The notes under the pieces were generated by a model, which was not told where the DNA came from, made no database searches, and saw only the letters and a program-made list of their open reading frames with translations. Shown here in pieces: positions 1-12,530 of a stretch of DNA of 64,000 bases. This DNA is from Vinca minor (taxonomy: Eukaryota > Streptophyta > Magnoliopsida > Gentianales > Apocynaceae), in contig JAOCZM010000284.1 of NCBI GenBank assembly GCA_026122235.1, forward strand, positions 4,526,001 through 4,590,000. The letters are read 5' to 3'. Within the stretch, counting starts at the first letter, position 1. Each line of letters opens with the position of its first letter. Made by a program: the position numbers and the translations under genes.

Positions 1-352
1 ACAAATTTCTAATCTCAATCTTTCGCTGCGCACTCTGATAACAAAATCTCGCACCAACTTCAGATACCTGTGGAGGGGGAAAACATTTTGGAAACGTGAG
101 CCGAATCTCAGTGAAGGACGTGCAAGTGGTGCCAGTGTCTTTAAAATCGTTTTCTTTTGAAATTACTGTTATATCAGGAAAATATCTCACACAATGTGAA
201 AACAATATATACACGTATAATAAGGGGCATAATTATGGAACAATTGTTCAAAACTGTCGAGATCAGATTGACGATGGTATTCCAATAACATTAAATCACA
301 TTTCATATGGGCCCCAATCTAGACATTTATCAACAGAATTCTGGAGGTGGCT

Positions 353-1191
353 CCCACCATTTGGTGTAGCACGCAGCTCCTTCGATTCTATTCATTTAGG
401 CCCGACTCAATATATTCGCAGTCTCATAATACCAAGTCAATAATCTCCGGACAGATCTCGTTCAAGGTTCAGTAAAATATTTTATTTCCAATAACATTAA
501 CATTAAGGCCCCATTTTCAGAAAACGTTTCGTGGTGTAATGCAAATGTATTCAGTGCATGTCATGAGTGGATCCAAACCATGAGCGCAATGAACAATTAA
601 TGAGCACACGGCACGTATATATAATTTTTTAAAAATGGTTAGGATCACTCGCCTGACTAGTTGACTTTCTTCAAATTCCAAATATATCCTAGAACAGAAC
701 TTCGCCATAATTCAATAAAAGATCAAACCTTCCAATAAACAACGCTAGAATTTGGCTCATATGTGGAGATTACAAAATCTTATGTTATAAAGAAGGAAAT
801 GAAAAAGGTGATAAGAAATGGAATGAAATAAGAAATCTGGAAATATGAGCTATTTATAGAAGAATGGATGCTGCTGAGCAGCTACTTTAATTAAGTAGCT
901 GCAAAGCAGAAGTTGTTGTGCAGTTCAGGTAGCTGCAAATCAAAGGCTGCAGAGCAGCTGCTTCTCTTAAGCAGTTGCAAATCAAAAGCTATTGCACAGT
1001 TCAAGTAGCTACAAATCAAAAGCTGCTGAGTAGCTGCTTCCCTTAAGAAGCTGCAAGTCAAAAGCTGCTGAGCAATTAAAGTAGCTGCAAATCAATAGTT
1101 GCTGAGCAGCTGCTTCTTTAGCAGCTTTGCAGTTCTAATCCATATTTTGAGATTTTTGTACAAATGAGGTGCTTGAGAGGCGGGTAGTTAC
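353..1191 (-). repeat. Left LTR-like copy (3' LTR of the minus-strand element)
   Basis: Homologous to 4866-5632 in the same orientation. About 880-1140 holds imperfect tandem units rich in AGCAGCTGCAAATCAAAAGC, also present in the right copy. The flanking purine tract marks its inner edge. The sequence at 1-352 has no counterpart in the right copy; the open frame at 96-443 lies there and resembles no protein I know. Confidence 0.55.
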
Positions 1192-2676
1192 AATCTCACC
1201 CCCTTAAAAAGAATTGGGTCCTCGCAATTCAAAATTTTAACTTACGACACAAATGAAACTTACGGTTTATCAAATGTGACCTCATATCAACTTCAAGACT
1301 ACACTACAAGAAAAAGCATATTTAGTGACGACGAAAGTCATCACTATAAGGTCGATTTTATATCACAATTATCGTTTGTGACCATTTTTTGAGGTCGTCA
1401 CTTGCCGTCACAAATACCTCCGTCACTGATGAAATTGTGACGACATTTTCAATTTGGTTACAATTACACAATGCTTCCGTGACTAAATTGTCGACACAAA
1501 AAATTGCACAATAAGTGACAAAAATAATGGCCACAACAAATATAAATATGTGTTACGATAGTTTTGCCACAAAAAAAAAAAATTAAATTGTGACGAATTA
1601 AGTCATCACAATATTTATATTTGTAGTGATGACATTGTGAACACTAAAATACGTGTTAATAGTGGCCAAATTGTTGTCACGCATACTACTCATATCAGTG
1701 GCAACTACATCGTAACTAATTAATTTTTAAATAGTATCGACCGAGTTTAGTCACAAAAATTGTAATTATTGTTACAAAATTTTGGTCACTTGTATATTCA
1801 TTATGGTCACAAATATTCTTTTCAAAACAACAATGAACTTTAAATCTGTGACAAAGGAAATTTTAATAGTGACCAATATCTAAAATACTTGGTCACAATA
1901 TAAAAGGTATTTGTTATTATAATTTGGTCACTGAATAAAACGTATCTATACAATAAAATTTATTTGAGACCAAAAAAATTCTCACTATTATATTCATTTT
2001 CATCATAAATATATTATCAACTAAACGCCACAACTATTATTAGTTACAAAAAAAAATTATTAGTTACCATTTTATTTAACTAATTTGGTGACTACTATGA
2101 ATGTTATTTGTCACGAAATATTGCCATTAAATTAAATCGTATTCTATATTAATTTTGTCATTAATGTGTCCAATGTTGCCATTAATAATAATATTAATTT
2201 AATATTCAAAATTTATATATATATTGCAAGAAACACAAATATTTTTGTAAAAAATGTCGCATAATTAAATAAAATTATTAATAGCATATAAAAATAGATG
2301 AAAGATCCAACTAATTATTCAACATCCTAATTTCCAATACAAATTATAGAAAATTCTAATATTCAAACAAAACAATGATATAATTGATAATTCTAATAAA
2401 CTACTCTTCAAAATTATGGCCACATTATGTTTCTCGTCTCGGAGCTTGGAAAAGTGTGTGTACTTTCTTTACCAAAAGAAGTAGAAGAATGCTTCAAGAA
2501 GAATGATATCATCTTTCACCTCCTACCAAACTACCTGCCGGAAAACTTCTCACTAAACAACAAAACAATGGGATTGTATCCATATGGTGACCACTCGAAA
2601 ATTTCCTTGGAGCATATAAGTGCTTTATGCATTTATTTCCTGCAAAATCCACCAATAATAATATCAACTAATTATT

Positions 2677-3090
2677 CTACAACCTATGATAATAATGATA
2701 AGTAGTACCAAGTACTTTGATACTCACATTGCTACTTGGAGAACTTGATGTTGTAGCATTATTTGAAGTTTCACTTGGGGAAGACGAATTGAGTAACACA
2801 CCAGGAATCACTCCAGCACTTGCCAAATGTGCAAAAATTGCAGTAACATGTTTCATTTCCACGCCTTGTTTATTAATAGAAGCATTTTGAACTTGAATCT
2901 GCTCCTCTTGTTTTTTAGTCATTTCAGTAAGTCTTGCAACCTCGTCTTCTAAATCACTCGCACGTTTCTTTGCAGCTACAACTTCGGCTAGATATTGATT
3001 TTTTTCTGTAGACTTAGATGTTACTCCTTTAACACCTAAACCACGTGCATAACTTGTCTTCCGTTCCATGACTAGGCTAAAATGCTCCAC
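2677..3090 (-). pseudogene. Remnant of CACTA second gene (TnpA/Ptta-like coiled-coil C terminus)
   Basis: A 137-residue open frame contains a heptad-rich segment (residues about 40-75: AKKRASDLEDEVARLTEMTK, then a Q/E-rich stretch) followed by a Ser/Asn-rich tail. Plant Ptta/En/Spm accessory proteins commonly end this way. The DNA-binding and upstream parts are missing. The frame lies inside the CACTA borders and points away from the acidic remnant at 3081-3230. Assignment rests on the coiled-coil style and position, not on a catalytic motif. Confidence 0.5.
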
Positions 3091-3230
3091 AAGGAAATCC
3101 AGTTACTACTCATACAATGGGTGTTGAAGAAGACAATGAATGTGATTATGATGAAGACATTATTATTAGTGATGATGAGATAGTTTCTAGAAATGAAGAT
3201 GATGAAGTCGATGACAATGATGATGATTGA
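3081..3230 (+). pseudogene. Remnant of CACTA transposase C-terminal acidic tail (tentative)
   Basis: An open stretch ending at TGA 3228-3230 encodes a strongly acidic tail (EEDNECDYDEDIIISDDE, then more D/E/N). Acid tails of this kind often close TnpD/TNP2-type transposases. The catalytic DDE part is absent. It abuts the oppositely oriented coiled-coil remnant, which suggests that one internal deletion brought together pieces of the two element genes. Identity is inferred. Confidence 0.35.
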
Positions 3231-4735
3231 GCATCTACGGTTTTTAATTTTTAAATATCGAAACAATTGTTTGGTTTTGTTTTTTAATTATTTTCTTTTT
3301 ATTTATTTTCTTTTGCTCAATGTCAATCCGATACACAGTGAAAATCCATTGTAATATAAAATATATGTGTTAAAATTTATCATCTTAAAGATGATCAAAA
3401 TTGTTACCATAATAGTTGTTGTTTTTTCTTTTTCTTTCTTTTGATGACTCTATTCAATTAAACTAACTAATTGACATTTTGGAAGACATGTATTTTTAGA
3501 CTTAAATTCATTATTGGAGGTTCTGGGATTTTTTGTGGAGGTTATGTGAGCTTTTTAAAGCTACTAAAAGTTTTTGGGGTGCATTTGGGTGTCTGTTTGC
3601 TATTTTCAGGCATGTTTTCTATTTCTAGTCAGTTTTTTTCTATTCCATGCGAGTTTGGGCCTTTTCCAGACGAATTTTTACTAATTTTAGGCGGATTTTG
3701 ACTTTTTCCAAGCGAATTTTTGCTATTTCAGGGGAACTTCAAGAAATTTTCAGCCTTGGTTTTTTTGGAGTTTTGGATAAACTATGCAGGGAGCATTTGG
3801 ATTTCTCTTATATTTTGTGGATGTACATTTAATGCTTAATTTGTCTTACTGGAATTTTTTAGTAACAATAGTAAATGTTTCAATGGCAAAAGAATTTTCT
3901 TTAAAGTAAATGAAAATACTAGTGACAAAGACAAGTTGTCATAAATAAGTTTTCGCCCACCAAAAGATCAATGACGTCATAGTACATATGCTATTAGTGA
4001 CAACATCTAGTAAAAAAAATAGAACACTAGTAATACATTAATAATGACAACTTAACATTGGAAAACAGTAATCGTCACAATTTGCTCTAGTAACAAACAA
4101 ATAATTCGTCATTGCTAGTACAAACAATAGTGACCATATATGTTTTGTCACAATAAATCTCTAATTTGTGACCACGTTTAGTTGACACTGACCAATTGAA
4201 CTTTAGTGGCTCAAATTTTCATCACAAAAAGGCGTAAGTAGAGTGACAAAGCACTTTTTGTCACAATAAATTAGAATACTAGTGATCATCAAATATTTTG
4301 TCACAAATAAGTTTCATCCCCACAAAAAAAATTGGCGTCGGGGCGCGTATACTATTAGTGACAAAACATTAGTGATAAAAAAAATTACGACACTATAAAT
4401 ATAGTATTAGGAACAACTTAATTGTGAAAGACGTAAATCATCACCATTACAATACAACAGTGACAAACATGTAAGTTATCACAATTAGTATCTACAATTA
4501 GTGACAACAAAATATTTTGTCACAATAAACCTCTTATTTGTGACGAAATTGTATATGGTCACAAAAAAGTTGTCACTGAATGTCTTCACTCTTGTAGTGC
4601 TAGTGGATACCCTACCTACTCCAGAATCTTACAGCTCTGCCAATTGTGACCTTAAATATATCCAAGACGTTCATTTCAGCTTCAAGCTTATTGGACACAC
4701 TACCCACTCCAGAATCTTATCGATCTAATATCGAA

Positions 4736-5117
4736 TGTTACAACCCTACCCTCTCGGGCCGGGAATGTCGCGTGCCTTTCGACACAGTGTTCTATCTTTT
4801 ACAATATAAAGTTAAAAAGGAGTACAATGAAATCCAATACAATACAAGAATAAAATCCCTATATACCATTTGGTGTAGCACGCAGCTCATTCGATTCTAT
4901 TCATTTAGGCCCGACACAATATATTCGCAGTCTTGTAATACCTTGTCAATAATATCAAGACAGACCACGTTCAAGGTTCAGTAAAACATTTTATTTCCAA
5001 TAATATTAAAATTAAGGCCCCAATTTCAGAAAACGTCTCTTGGTGTAATGCAAATGTATCCAGTGCATGTCATTAGTGGTTCCAAACCATGAGTGCAATG
5101 AACAATTAATGAGCACA

Positions 5118-5171
<54 letters not shown>

Positions 5172-5632
5172 GTAAAAATGGTTAGGACCACTCACTTGAG
5201 TAGTTGACTTTCTTCAAATTCCAAATATATCCTAGACCAGAACTTCGCCATAATTCAATAAAAGATCAAACCTTCCAATAAACAACGTTATAATTTGGCT
5301 CAAATGTAGAGATTACAAAATCTTATGTTATAAAGAAGGAAATGAAGAAGGTGATAAGAAATGGAATGAAATAAGAAATCAGGAAATATGAGCTATTTAT
5401 AGAAGAATGGAAGCTGCTGAGCAGCAACTTTAATTGAGCAGCGGCAAAGCAGAAGCTGTTGTGCAGTTCAAGTAGTTGCAAATCAAAAGCTGCTGCGCAG
5501 TTCAAGTAGCTACAAATCAAAACCTGCTGAGCAGCTGCTCTGCAAGTCAAAAACTGCTGAGCAGTTGCGCATTTCTAATCCATATTTTGATATTTGTGTA
5601 CACACGAGGTGCTTGAGAAACGGATTGTTACA
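4736..5632 (-). repeat. Right LTR-like copy (5' LTR of the minus-strand element)
   Basis: 897 bp bounded by TGTTACAACCC and GGATTGTTACA, an inverted TG...CA pair. It matches the left copy from 4866 on, but its first 130 bp (4736-4865) have no counterpart there. It includes a (TA)n run near 5120. No 5-bp target duplication is visible directly outside 5632, and the partner end is beyond the recognisable left copy. Confidence 0.5.
5120..5166. repeat. (TA)n microsatellite
   Basis: About 23 uninterrupted TA dinucleotides within the right LTR-like copy. The left LTR-like copy has only a short TATATA at the matching place, so the array expanded after the two copies formed. Confidence 0.95.
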
Positions 5633-8600
5633 GCATGATTACGTACATATTAGACCTTAGAACTTAAAAAATAATAATATTTACCAAGAAAAATGTTCAA
5701 ACTTAATATCATCCTCAAAATCTATAACTTTTATCACTATAATGTTGTTTTTCTTTAGGTTGATCTAAAAACTAAAATAAAACCATGTTAATGAAGGGAA
5801 AAAAGAAAAAAAAAAAAAGAAATAGAAGAATAAGGAAAATGATACAATAACCTCTTATTTCATGAAGTTATGTTGTCAGACTCACTTTGTCATCCCATAG
5901 ATTGCTCTGAAATGAAAAATGAGGGAAGCAATTTATATTAAACTTTATCCGAAAATCTTCACATACTCTACGAATTTACAAATTTTATCTATAACAATTT
6001 ATGCAATTTTAAATTTAAATAGGAGAAGCCTTGGTAAACCGAGAACAAACTGATAAACTAAAGGAGCATATACATATTGGAGAAAACATGAAGAAAGTGA
6101 AGAAACGACGAGAGTATTGAGAGAGGTTGTCTGTAGTTGGAAATGTGAGAGTCGTATATTAAGAGAATTTGATTAGGGTTTTAAACTAATTTAGGATAGG
6201 ATTTGATAGGAGGAAGTAGTGGATATCATGTCAATTTAAATTAATTATCTTAAACTTTGAAATATTTGTTGATATTCTTTAAATTCTAAAATTTTAGAAA
6301 AAAGACTGAAACAACTCACATATGTCAGACTATTAATTATCTTTATCTAAATCAAATTATTTTGAAAATTAAAATATGGCAAGCTATTTTTTAAAATTAC
6401 GAAAATCAATTCTTAGAAAAAACATTATGATAACACGTAAAGTTTGAGAAAGGATTTAATCTATAAAAGTTATTTATATAGGTGCTCTCTTAGAGGTTAA
6501 ATATTGTACAAATCCTGAGCCAACCCTGTGACACCCCAAACTCCTCCGCTAGGTTTACTACGGCTGAGCAGGGTACCAGCGTGCCTCTCGGCACTAACGA
6601 ATACAAGACAAACTAGAATAGCTGTACAAAAGTACAAATAAAACGAGAAGTTTACGTCAAAAAGGGTTACAATACTAAAGTAGTAAAATGCAACATTTTT
6701 ACAAGAATGGAAAGGTTACATAAATTATTTCAAAAGTAGTACAAACTATGATAAACATTTTTATTTATTTCGGCTCGCGAAAACCGAGAGTTACATAGTG
6801 GTACTAATCCCGTATATAAGTAACCAAAATACGACGAAATCCACGCGTTCCCTGCTGATTCAAAGCAAGTGTTCAAACTGTGGCTTCCTTATCCTAACTA
6901 TCTGAAATATGACATAAATAAACGTGTGAGCCAAAAAGCCCAGTGAATTCGCGTGTGTGCCAGTGTATTTTTCAAATAGTAATTTCATGAGTGTATGCAA
7001 ATGTTTTATCAAACTAGGTGTAATGCAGTAAAAAAAATATTTTCTATTTAGTATTAAACTCAAATGCAAAATCACATGGAAGGTCGAGACGCAGCCGGAA
7101 AAGTCTGAGCGAATCAAGACACATCAGCGTAGTCTCGAGACCCAATTTTTTTAAAACATAGTCAGGCTCAACGAAAACGAGTCCGGATCCTGAAGTCATT
7201 ACCAGCCTCACACCAGTACGAGCTCGAATTTCATACCTTATGCCTCCCCAAACACAAAACCAGGCTACGAAATCTGGGGCACCTACCAGCCCGCACCTGG
7301 TGACTAACTCCAACGTCGAGCCCCTCCTGACTCGCCGTAGAGCAGCCGAACACCACGAAACGATGTTCCACAAAACAAACGCAATACCGGTTGGGCCGAA
7401 CCCTCCCCGAATACTACGCCCCCTTTCACGTGGTACCACAATCCAGAGTCTATGCGTTCCACGCCAGCGGAAGAGGCCCTAGCACAGGTGACTAGCCATG
7501 TACAGTGCAATCCACTGACGCTTCAGGCTATCAAATCATTTTCGAATCGTATCCAAATCAAAGCTGGTCGGAACAGGGTTTTTATACAATTTTCACAATA
7601 AAAATGGCAAATGCAAAGGCCATAACACAAGGTCAAAATTCAAACTCAAATTAAAATATCACCCGTCCGCCAGTCCAAATGTAAATATACACAGTTTATC
7701 AAATATGCCATGATGATGCACATGTGTTTCCAAAATCATGCAATTTTCACATTACAAAATATTTTCCGAAACTTACTAGTGTAAGCGAACCTGCGAAACA
7801 GAGTTATTCAAAATTATGAATATTCAAGGCATAAATTTACGGCTAGGAATTGTGAAAAATGATTAAGTATCCGAAAGCTCATGTTCTCTGTAAGGCAAAA
7901 ATCAAATGCAATAATATAGGATATTTATATAACTCTAAGATGATAAGCAAAAGGAACAATAAATGGAATATACAATAAAAATAGAAGAACAAAAGAAAAT
8001 GGATAAACTAAATGTACAGTAAAGAGAGAACTACCAAAAAAATAGATAAAATATATAAAAAATGCAATGGTCCTCTCGGGTAAAAAAGTCAACAAAACTA
8101 GAAATCATGATTTTCCAATTAAATAAATAGAGAAAATAAATGGAAAGCTCAGGAATGAAGAATTTGTACTTTAGAAACTTTCCAAAAGAGTAATATATAT
8201 CCAAAACGAAATCGCTTTTATAAAATATTATGAATATTGTAAATACAGTAAGTTTCGGTTTGCGAAACTCACCTGAACAAAGTAGCAAACTCAAACCTTC
8301 ACGTAAACCGATATTTTCCTACAAACTCAAATGACTCAATTCAATCAAATTTCAATAACTATTTAAAATTCAAATTTTCATATAAGAGTTCTTCCTTTTA
8401 TTTTCTTTTTAATTTTACAAATCTCATCTCAAATAAAATAATAAATATATGAAAGTAAAAAAAATGAATATAAAAACAAAACAAACAGGAAGTCTTCCAA
8501 CGTTCACTTTGGAGATCAATGATTTGTTTCAAATGTTTTCATGAATCTAAATTGCTCTCCTAAATTATAAAACAAAATAACCATTTAATTGTTAAGTCTA

Positions 8601-10289
8601 AAAAAAAAAAAAAAAATACATTAAACAAATTAAACAAAGAGATTGTAACATTGCTCTCTGATATTCACAAGATTAAAATTTGCAAGTGTTTCTCCTCTTT
8701 CTAATAACTATAGTAGCCAAGAACTAACAATATAAAAGATAATAGGATGAAACTATCATTATCCCCTCTAATTAAGAAATAGTTACAGTAGCTCAAATAG
8801 AGAAACATCAGAAACCCCAGGGAACAATGACAATGACCAACAAGCTAGCATAATAGGGAATAATGAACAACAAACATAAAGATAAATTATTATATTAGAT
8901 CAAGACTTTTAAGCTAATGTATCAGGAGAACAAAAAATATTCTCATGGTCAAAGGAAAGTTATTGTTTACTATTTAATATTATATGATTGCTCCCATTCA
9001 AAAGTCAAATGTATATATAGGAGAAGACAATTTCAAATGCTTCATACAGTAGTATTATTTTAGAATCTCCCAAAATCCCATAATTTCTCCATTAATTTTT
9101 AGTAATCTAATTTAAAACCAACTTCTCAAATATAACAGTGGTTACCAAACTTGTCTAATTTTTTTTTTTTTTTTTTAAACTTCATGATATCTAAAATCTA
9201 ATACAAATCTACTTAATAATTTTACAAAAACTATAAAGATAAAAAATAAATGCCATAATTATTGTAAAAATAAATAAACTTATACATCAATACAAAAGAA
9301 CTATAACTACCTAATTAAAAACTAATAACAAGAAAAGTTGAACAAAACGAAAAAAAAACAAAGAAAAAGAAAACAAAAGCAAACGAAAAAGAAATGCAAA
9401 AGAGATCATACACAGTGAAGATGAAAACTTTTAATTAAAAATTAAAGCAACAAAATTAAAGAAAGATAAAGAACAAAGGATAAAGACAGAACACTCACCT
9501 CAAATTTTCTTACTACTGCTGCGAGAAAGAATGAAACGTCTATTATTGTTCCAATTCATGATATAAATTTAGATGTGTTTATTTGCCAAGTGTCCCTATA
9601 TTAAGACATGTGTCCAATTTAGTGAGTATTGGTTGACGTGTGTTGATACCTTTGAGACACTTGTACATCATGCATTATTTATTTATTATTATTATTATTA
9701 TTATATTTTTTTTTAAAGTAAAAATCATTTCTTACTTGCATACTTAAAAAAAAAATTATCCCAACTTGTTAAAATAAACGTGTTATCCTTACTATAATTT
9801 TTAAAACACAAAATCAATATTAAATCGAAATCTGACTCAAAATGGGTACACATGTCCCATGTATATATCTCTTAGGAATGGAACCCAAGTAAAACAATTT
9901 AAATTTCTTAGAAACTAAATTTCACACATGATGTACAATATATACCTAAATACACCTTAATAAGGAGGTGACCTGAAATTAGGGGGAAATAGTGTAATTC
10001 AAATTTGAAACTAAATCTTTTTTTTTTTAAAATTTGAAATTAAATCATTCAACTTTGTAATTATTTTGACAAAAGAAAATGTTCTTGGTCTATCAAAATT
10101 TAAAAATTAATTAAAAGGTTGAAAAAACTCTAAAAATTAGTATAACGATTTTTATAGCTTAAAATTTGAAAACAACTTTTGTAATACATTTAGATAGATA
10201 TAGATATATAGTTAGATTAGATAATCGAAATTAGGAAGATAAAATTTATCTTAATTTGTGTAAATTATTAAAATAACTTATATTTAAGG
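5633..10289. other. AT-rich intergenic DNA with LTR-like debris
   Basis: No gene is recognisable. From 6527 a block begins TGTGACACCCC, the complement of a common gypsy LTR terminus, and continues with unusually GC-rich sequence to about 7550. This may be a minus-strand LTR remnant, but no second end or target duplication was found. The remainder is AT-rich with poly-A and poly-T runs and a short (TTA)n near 9690. The 131-residue minus-strand open frame at 7044-7439 is probably noise from the GC-rich patch. Confidence 0.4.
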
Positions 10290-10495
10290 TCTAAGAAATC
10301 CTCTCTCTCACTGAGGCCTAAGAAATCCTCTCTCTCAGTTTTTCTTTCCTTCTCTTGGGAAACCAATTTAGATCACTCACAATTGCAAATCTCTGAGTAT
10401 CACATCATTCACAAGGCAATACACCACAAGGTTCAATATAGCAAAGGAAACATTAACAAATACTACGATCAGCACAATATCAATTCTTTTCTCAT

Positions 10496-11920
10496 ATGGA
10501 AAGAACACGATTCTCTCGAGATTTCTCGAGTTTTTCTCTCCAACAATATCGGAGCATGATTCTAGGAATTCTTAAATCTCTCGGTTTCTCTCGGCGTAGG
10601 CCGCTTTATAAACACAAGAAATTTTTATCCTACACTCACAAAACCATCAAACATATTATAGAAACTCTCGCAAATTTATTTTCTCAGCAACCAATTTCAC
10701 AGATGGCTCACGTAACTGACCTCATTGTGAAAATGAAGAACTATGCTTTACGAGGCATTGAGAAGCACACAACAATTTTTGATGCCAAAGATGTCCAAAG
10801 CTGCGCTAGGGTCTCGCTAGTTGGGTGTTTTGTGCAAACAAATGATCACCTTCCGCGATATTTCACTGACATGCTCGCCCACTCTTGGAACTGCAAGGTG
10901 AATTTTCAAAAATTAGGAAAAAATACTTATCGATTCTTTGTTCAAACAGAGAAAGAAGTAAATCACATTATAGAAGATGGGCCATGGTGCTTTGACAATG
11001 TCTTACTGGTGACGAAAAGAATTGCACCAAATACTAACATCACTGATGATGCTTTCTACAAATGTCCCTTTTGGGTTCAATTGTTTTTCCAAACTGGAAC
11101 ACCTGTAACATCAGAAATGGGATTAAAAATTGCAAAGACATTGGAAAATTGCACTATCATGCAAACCAGAGTCACAACAGAAGGGTTATGGTTCTACCGT
11201 TTTCGGACGGATATTGATGTTACTGAGCCACTCCGAAGATATTTTCGGGGCGAAGCGCCAGAAATTGGCTGTTTGGAGGGCGTTTTCCGGTATGAAAGAT
11301 TATCTGGTTTCTGCAATCACTGCGGCAAACTGGATCATGTGCCTGTCTCTTGCCCGGAATTGCCTCAGGGTGTGAGCCCGGCTGATAGAGCAAGTTTCGA
11401 ATTCGATCCACTGCTTAAAGCATCGCGAGAATTAACTTCCAAAGCCCATCAAACTATTAGAATCAATGGAAACGAACCTACGCCGGCTGTTGACACCCGC
11501 GCAATTGTCCCCTTTGAAGGGTAATCTGAAACAGAATTGGGACAGACTAACGAAGCTACCAAAAAGCAGAGGATGAATGATGAAGAAGGACGCAGCCGAA
11601 AAGGCAAATGAAAACTTGATGACACAGCAAATTCGGATAAACTACCAATTAAGAGGAGACTGGGCAACGGAGAAGGGGAAAAACTGATGGCTTCGGCCAT
11701 TAATTCTGGCAAGCAAAGGCATGGTAACGGTAGGACTAGAGGTGGTGGAAATAAGGCTGGTCGGGTCAATCGGATTTACAAAAAGACGGTAAGTGAGGGC
11801 TCCGGATCGATTGGAAAAATTGGTAATCAAAAAAGGAGGCTGGAAAATATGCCGGTGGATCACCACCGCCAAAACGCCGGGCAGAAGACCGGAGAAATCC
11901 CCCTGGCAGAGACGGAATGA
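10496..11920 (+). pseudogene. LINE ORF1 (DUF4283 + CCHC zinc-knuckle nucleic-acid-binding protein), with in-frame stops
   Basis: The continuous frame 10496-11524 (342 aa) carries a DUF4283 domain (about residues 75-240, including the 'EDGPWCFDNVLLVTKR' signature) and a zinc knuckle CNHCGKLDHVPVSC near residue 272. A better start is the internal Met before AHVTDLIVKMKN (about residue 70); the Ser/Arg-rich leader looks like untranslated sequence. The same frame continues past stops at 11522-11524 and 11609-11611 to 11920 as a Lys/Arg/Gly-rich tail, so the gene is pseudogenised. In L1-type elements this protein binds the element RNA as a chaperone. From 11921 to 12530 only Gly/Leu/Ala-rich degenerate sequence is seen. 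Confidence 0.8.
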
Positions 11921-12530
11921 GCAGACTGTGCCTGGTATGGAAAACAGGTCAAAAAAAGGAAATATTGCTACTGTCAAGGAAGATGATAAATTAAAGGGAG
12001 AAGAGATAGGGCCTGACTGTGGGCCAATCAATTTAATTGATGTGCCTGGAAATGGAAATAAAATCCATAAAGATGCTGCGCTTGGGCCGCTGGAAGCTGA
12101 TGTTGAAGCCGGCCCAACTGGCAACTCACCATGGTCTTTGCGGCTGGAGCTGGGCCGCTGTAAGCTGCTGCTGGAGCTGGCCCAACTGGGCAACTGAACA
12201 AGATATTTGCGGCTGAAGCTGGGCTGACTGGGGCGGTTTCTGGTGACGGGCCACTTATTGCATATCCAATTAGCAGCACTCCATGCCATAATGAGCCCAA
12301 TCTTTTAGCTGAATACTTTATTTCTAATGGGCTGGAGGGCCATGCCGCCAAAAGAAAAAATTCTGATAATTCACCAAATTGGAAACATAGGCCCACTCAG
12401 GAAAATGATGAATTTTCTGACGATATTTTTATTGTTGATGATTTACTTGTCTTAGATGATTTGTATTCTACAGGGGCTCCTGCTGTCAATTAGGGTAAGG
12501 TGGAGGCTGCTAAACAGCCCACCAGAACCC

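Larger units (their letters stand above)
1302..4599. mobile_element. CACTA (En/Spm-type) DNA transposon, internally deleted, TSD CTA
   Basis: The left end reads CACTACAAGAAAAA from 1302 and the right end CTTGTAGTG up to 4599, giving CACTA-type inverted termini. The 3-bp target duplication CTA lies at 1299-1301 and 4600-4602, the size expected for this superfamily. Roughly 0.9 kb inside each end is packed with GTGAC/GTCAC words in both orientations, typical of subterminal transposase-binding repeats. Only short gene remnants lie between (2677-3090 minus, 3081-3230 plus), so this is a non-autonomous deletion derivative of 3,298 bp. It sits in the short interior of the surrounding LTR element and is therefore younger than it. 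Confidence 0.9.
353..5632 (-). mobile_element. Minus-strand LTR element with very short interior (TRIM/LARD-like), split by a CACTA transposon
   Basis: Two directly repeated blocks (353-1191 and 4866-5632) share long stretches, including the 'TTTGGTGTAGCACGCAGCTC' region and a GCTGCT-rich tandem section. On the minus strand each begins TGTAAC. A purine tract, the complement of ATCTCACCCCCTT at 1192-1204, directly precedes the left copy, as a polypurine tract precedes a 3' LTR. The right copy ends TGTAACA at 4736, followed on the minus strand by a weak match to the initiator-Met primer site (about 9 of 13 bases). With the CACTA insertion removed, the interior is only about 240 bp and has no gag or pol. 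The outer end of the left copy differs before position 353, so the left LTR may extend beyond the window or be mosaic. Confidence 0.55.

Noticed and set aside
96..443. 115-residue open frame at the window start
   Set aside because: Its second half is the repeated LTR-like sequence; no recognisable motif.
2427..2705. 92-residue open frame inside the CACTA element
   Set aside because: Possible transposon gene debris, but no motif supports it and it overlaps the coiled-coil remnant on the other strand.
7044..7439. 131-residue minus-strand open frame, Arg/Gly/Leu-rich
   Set aside because: It lies in a GC-rich LTR-like patch, overlaps open frames on the other strand, and shows no domain or gene structure.
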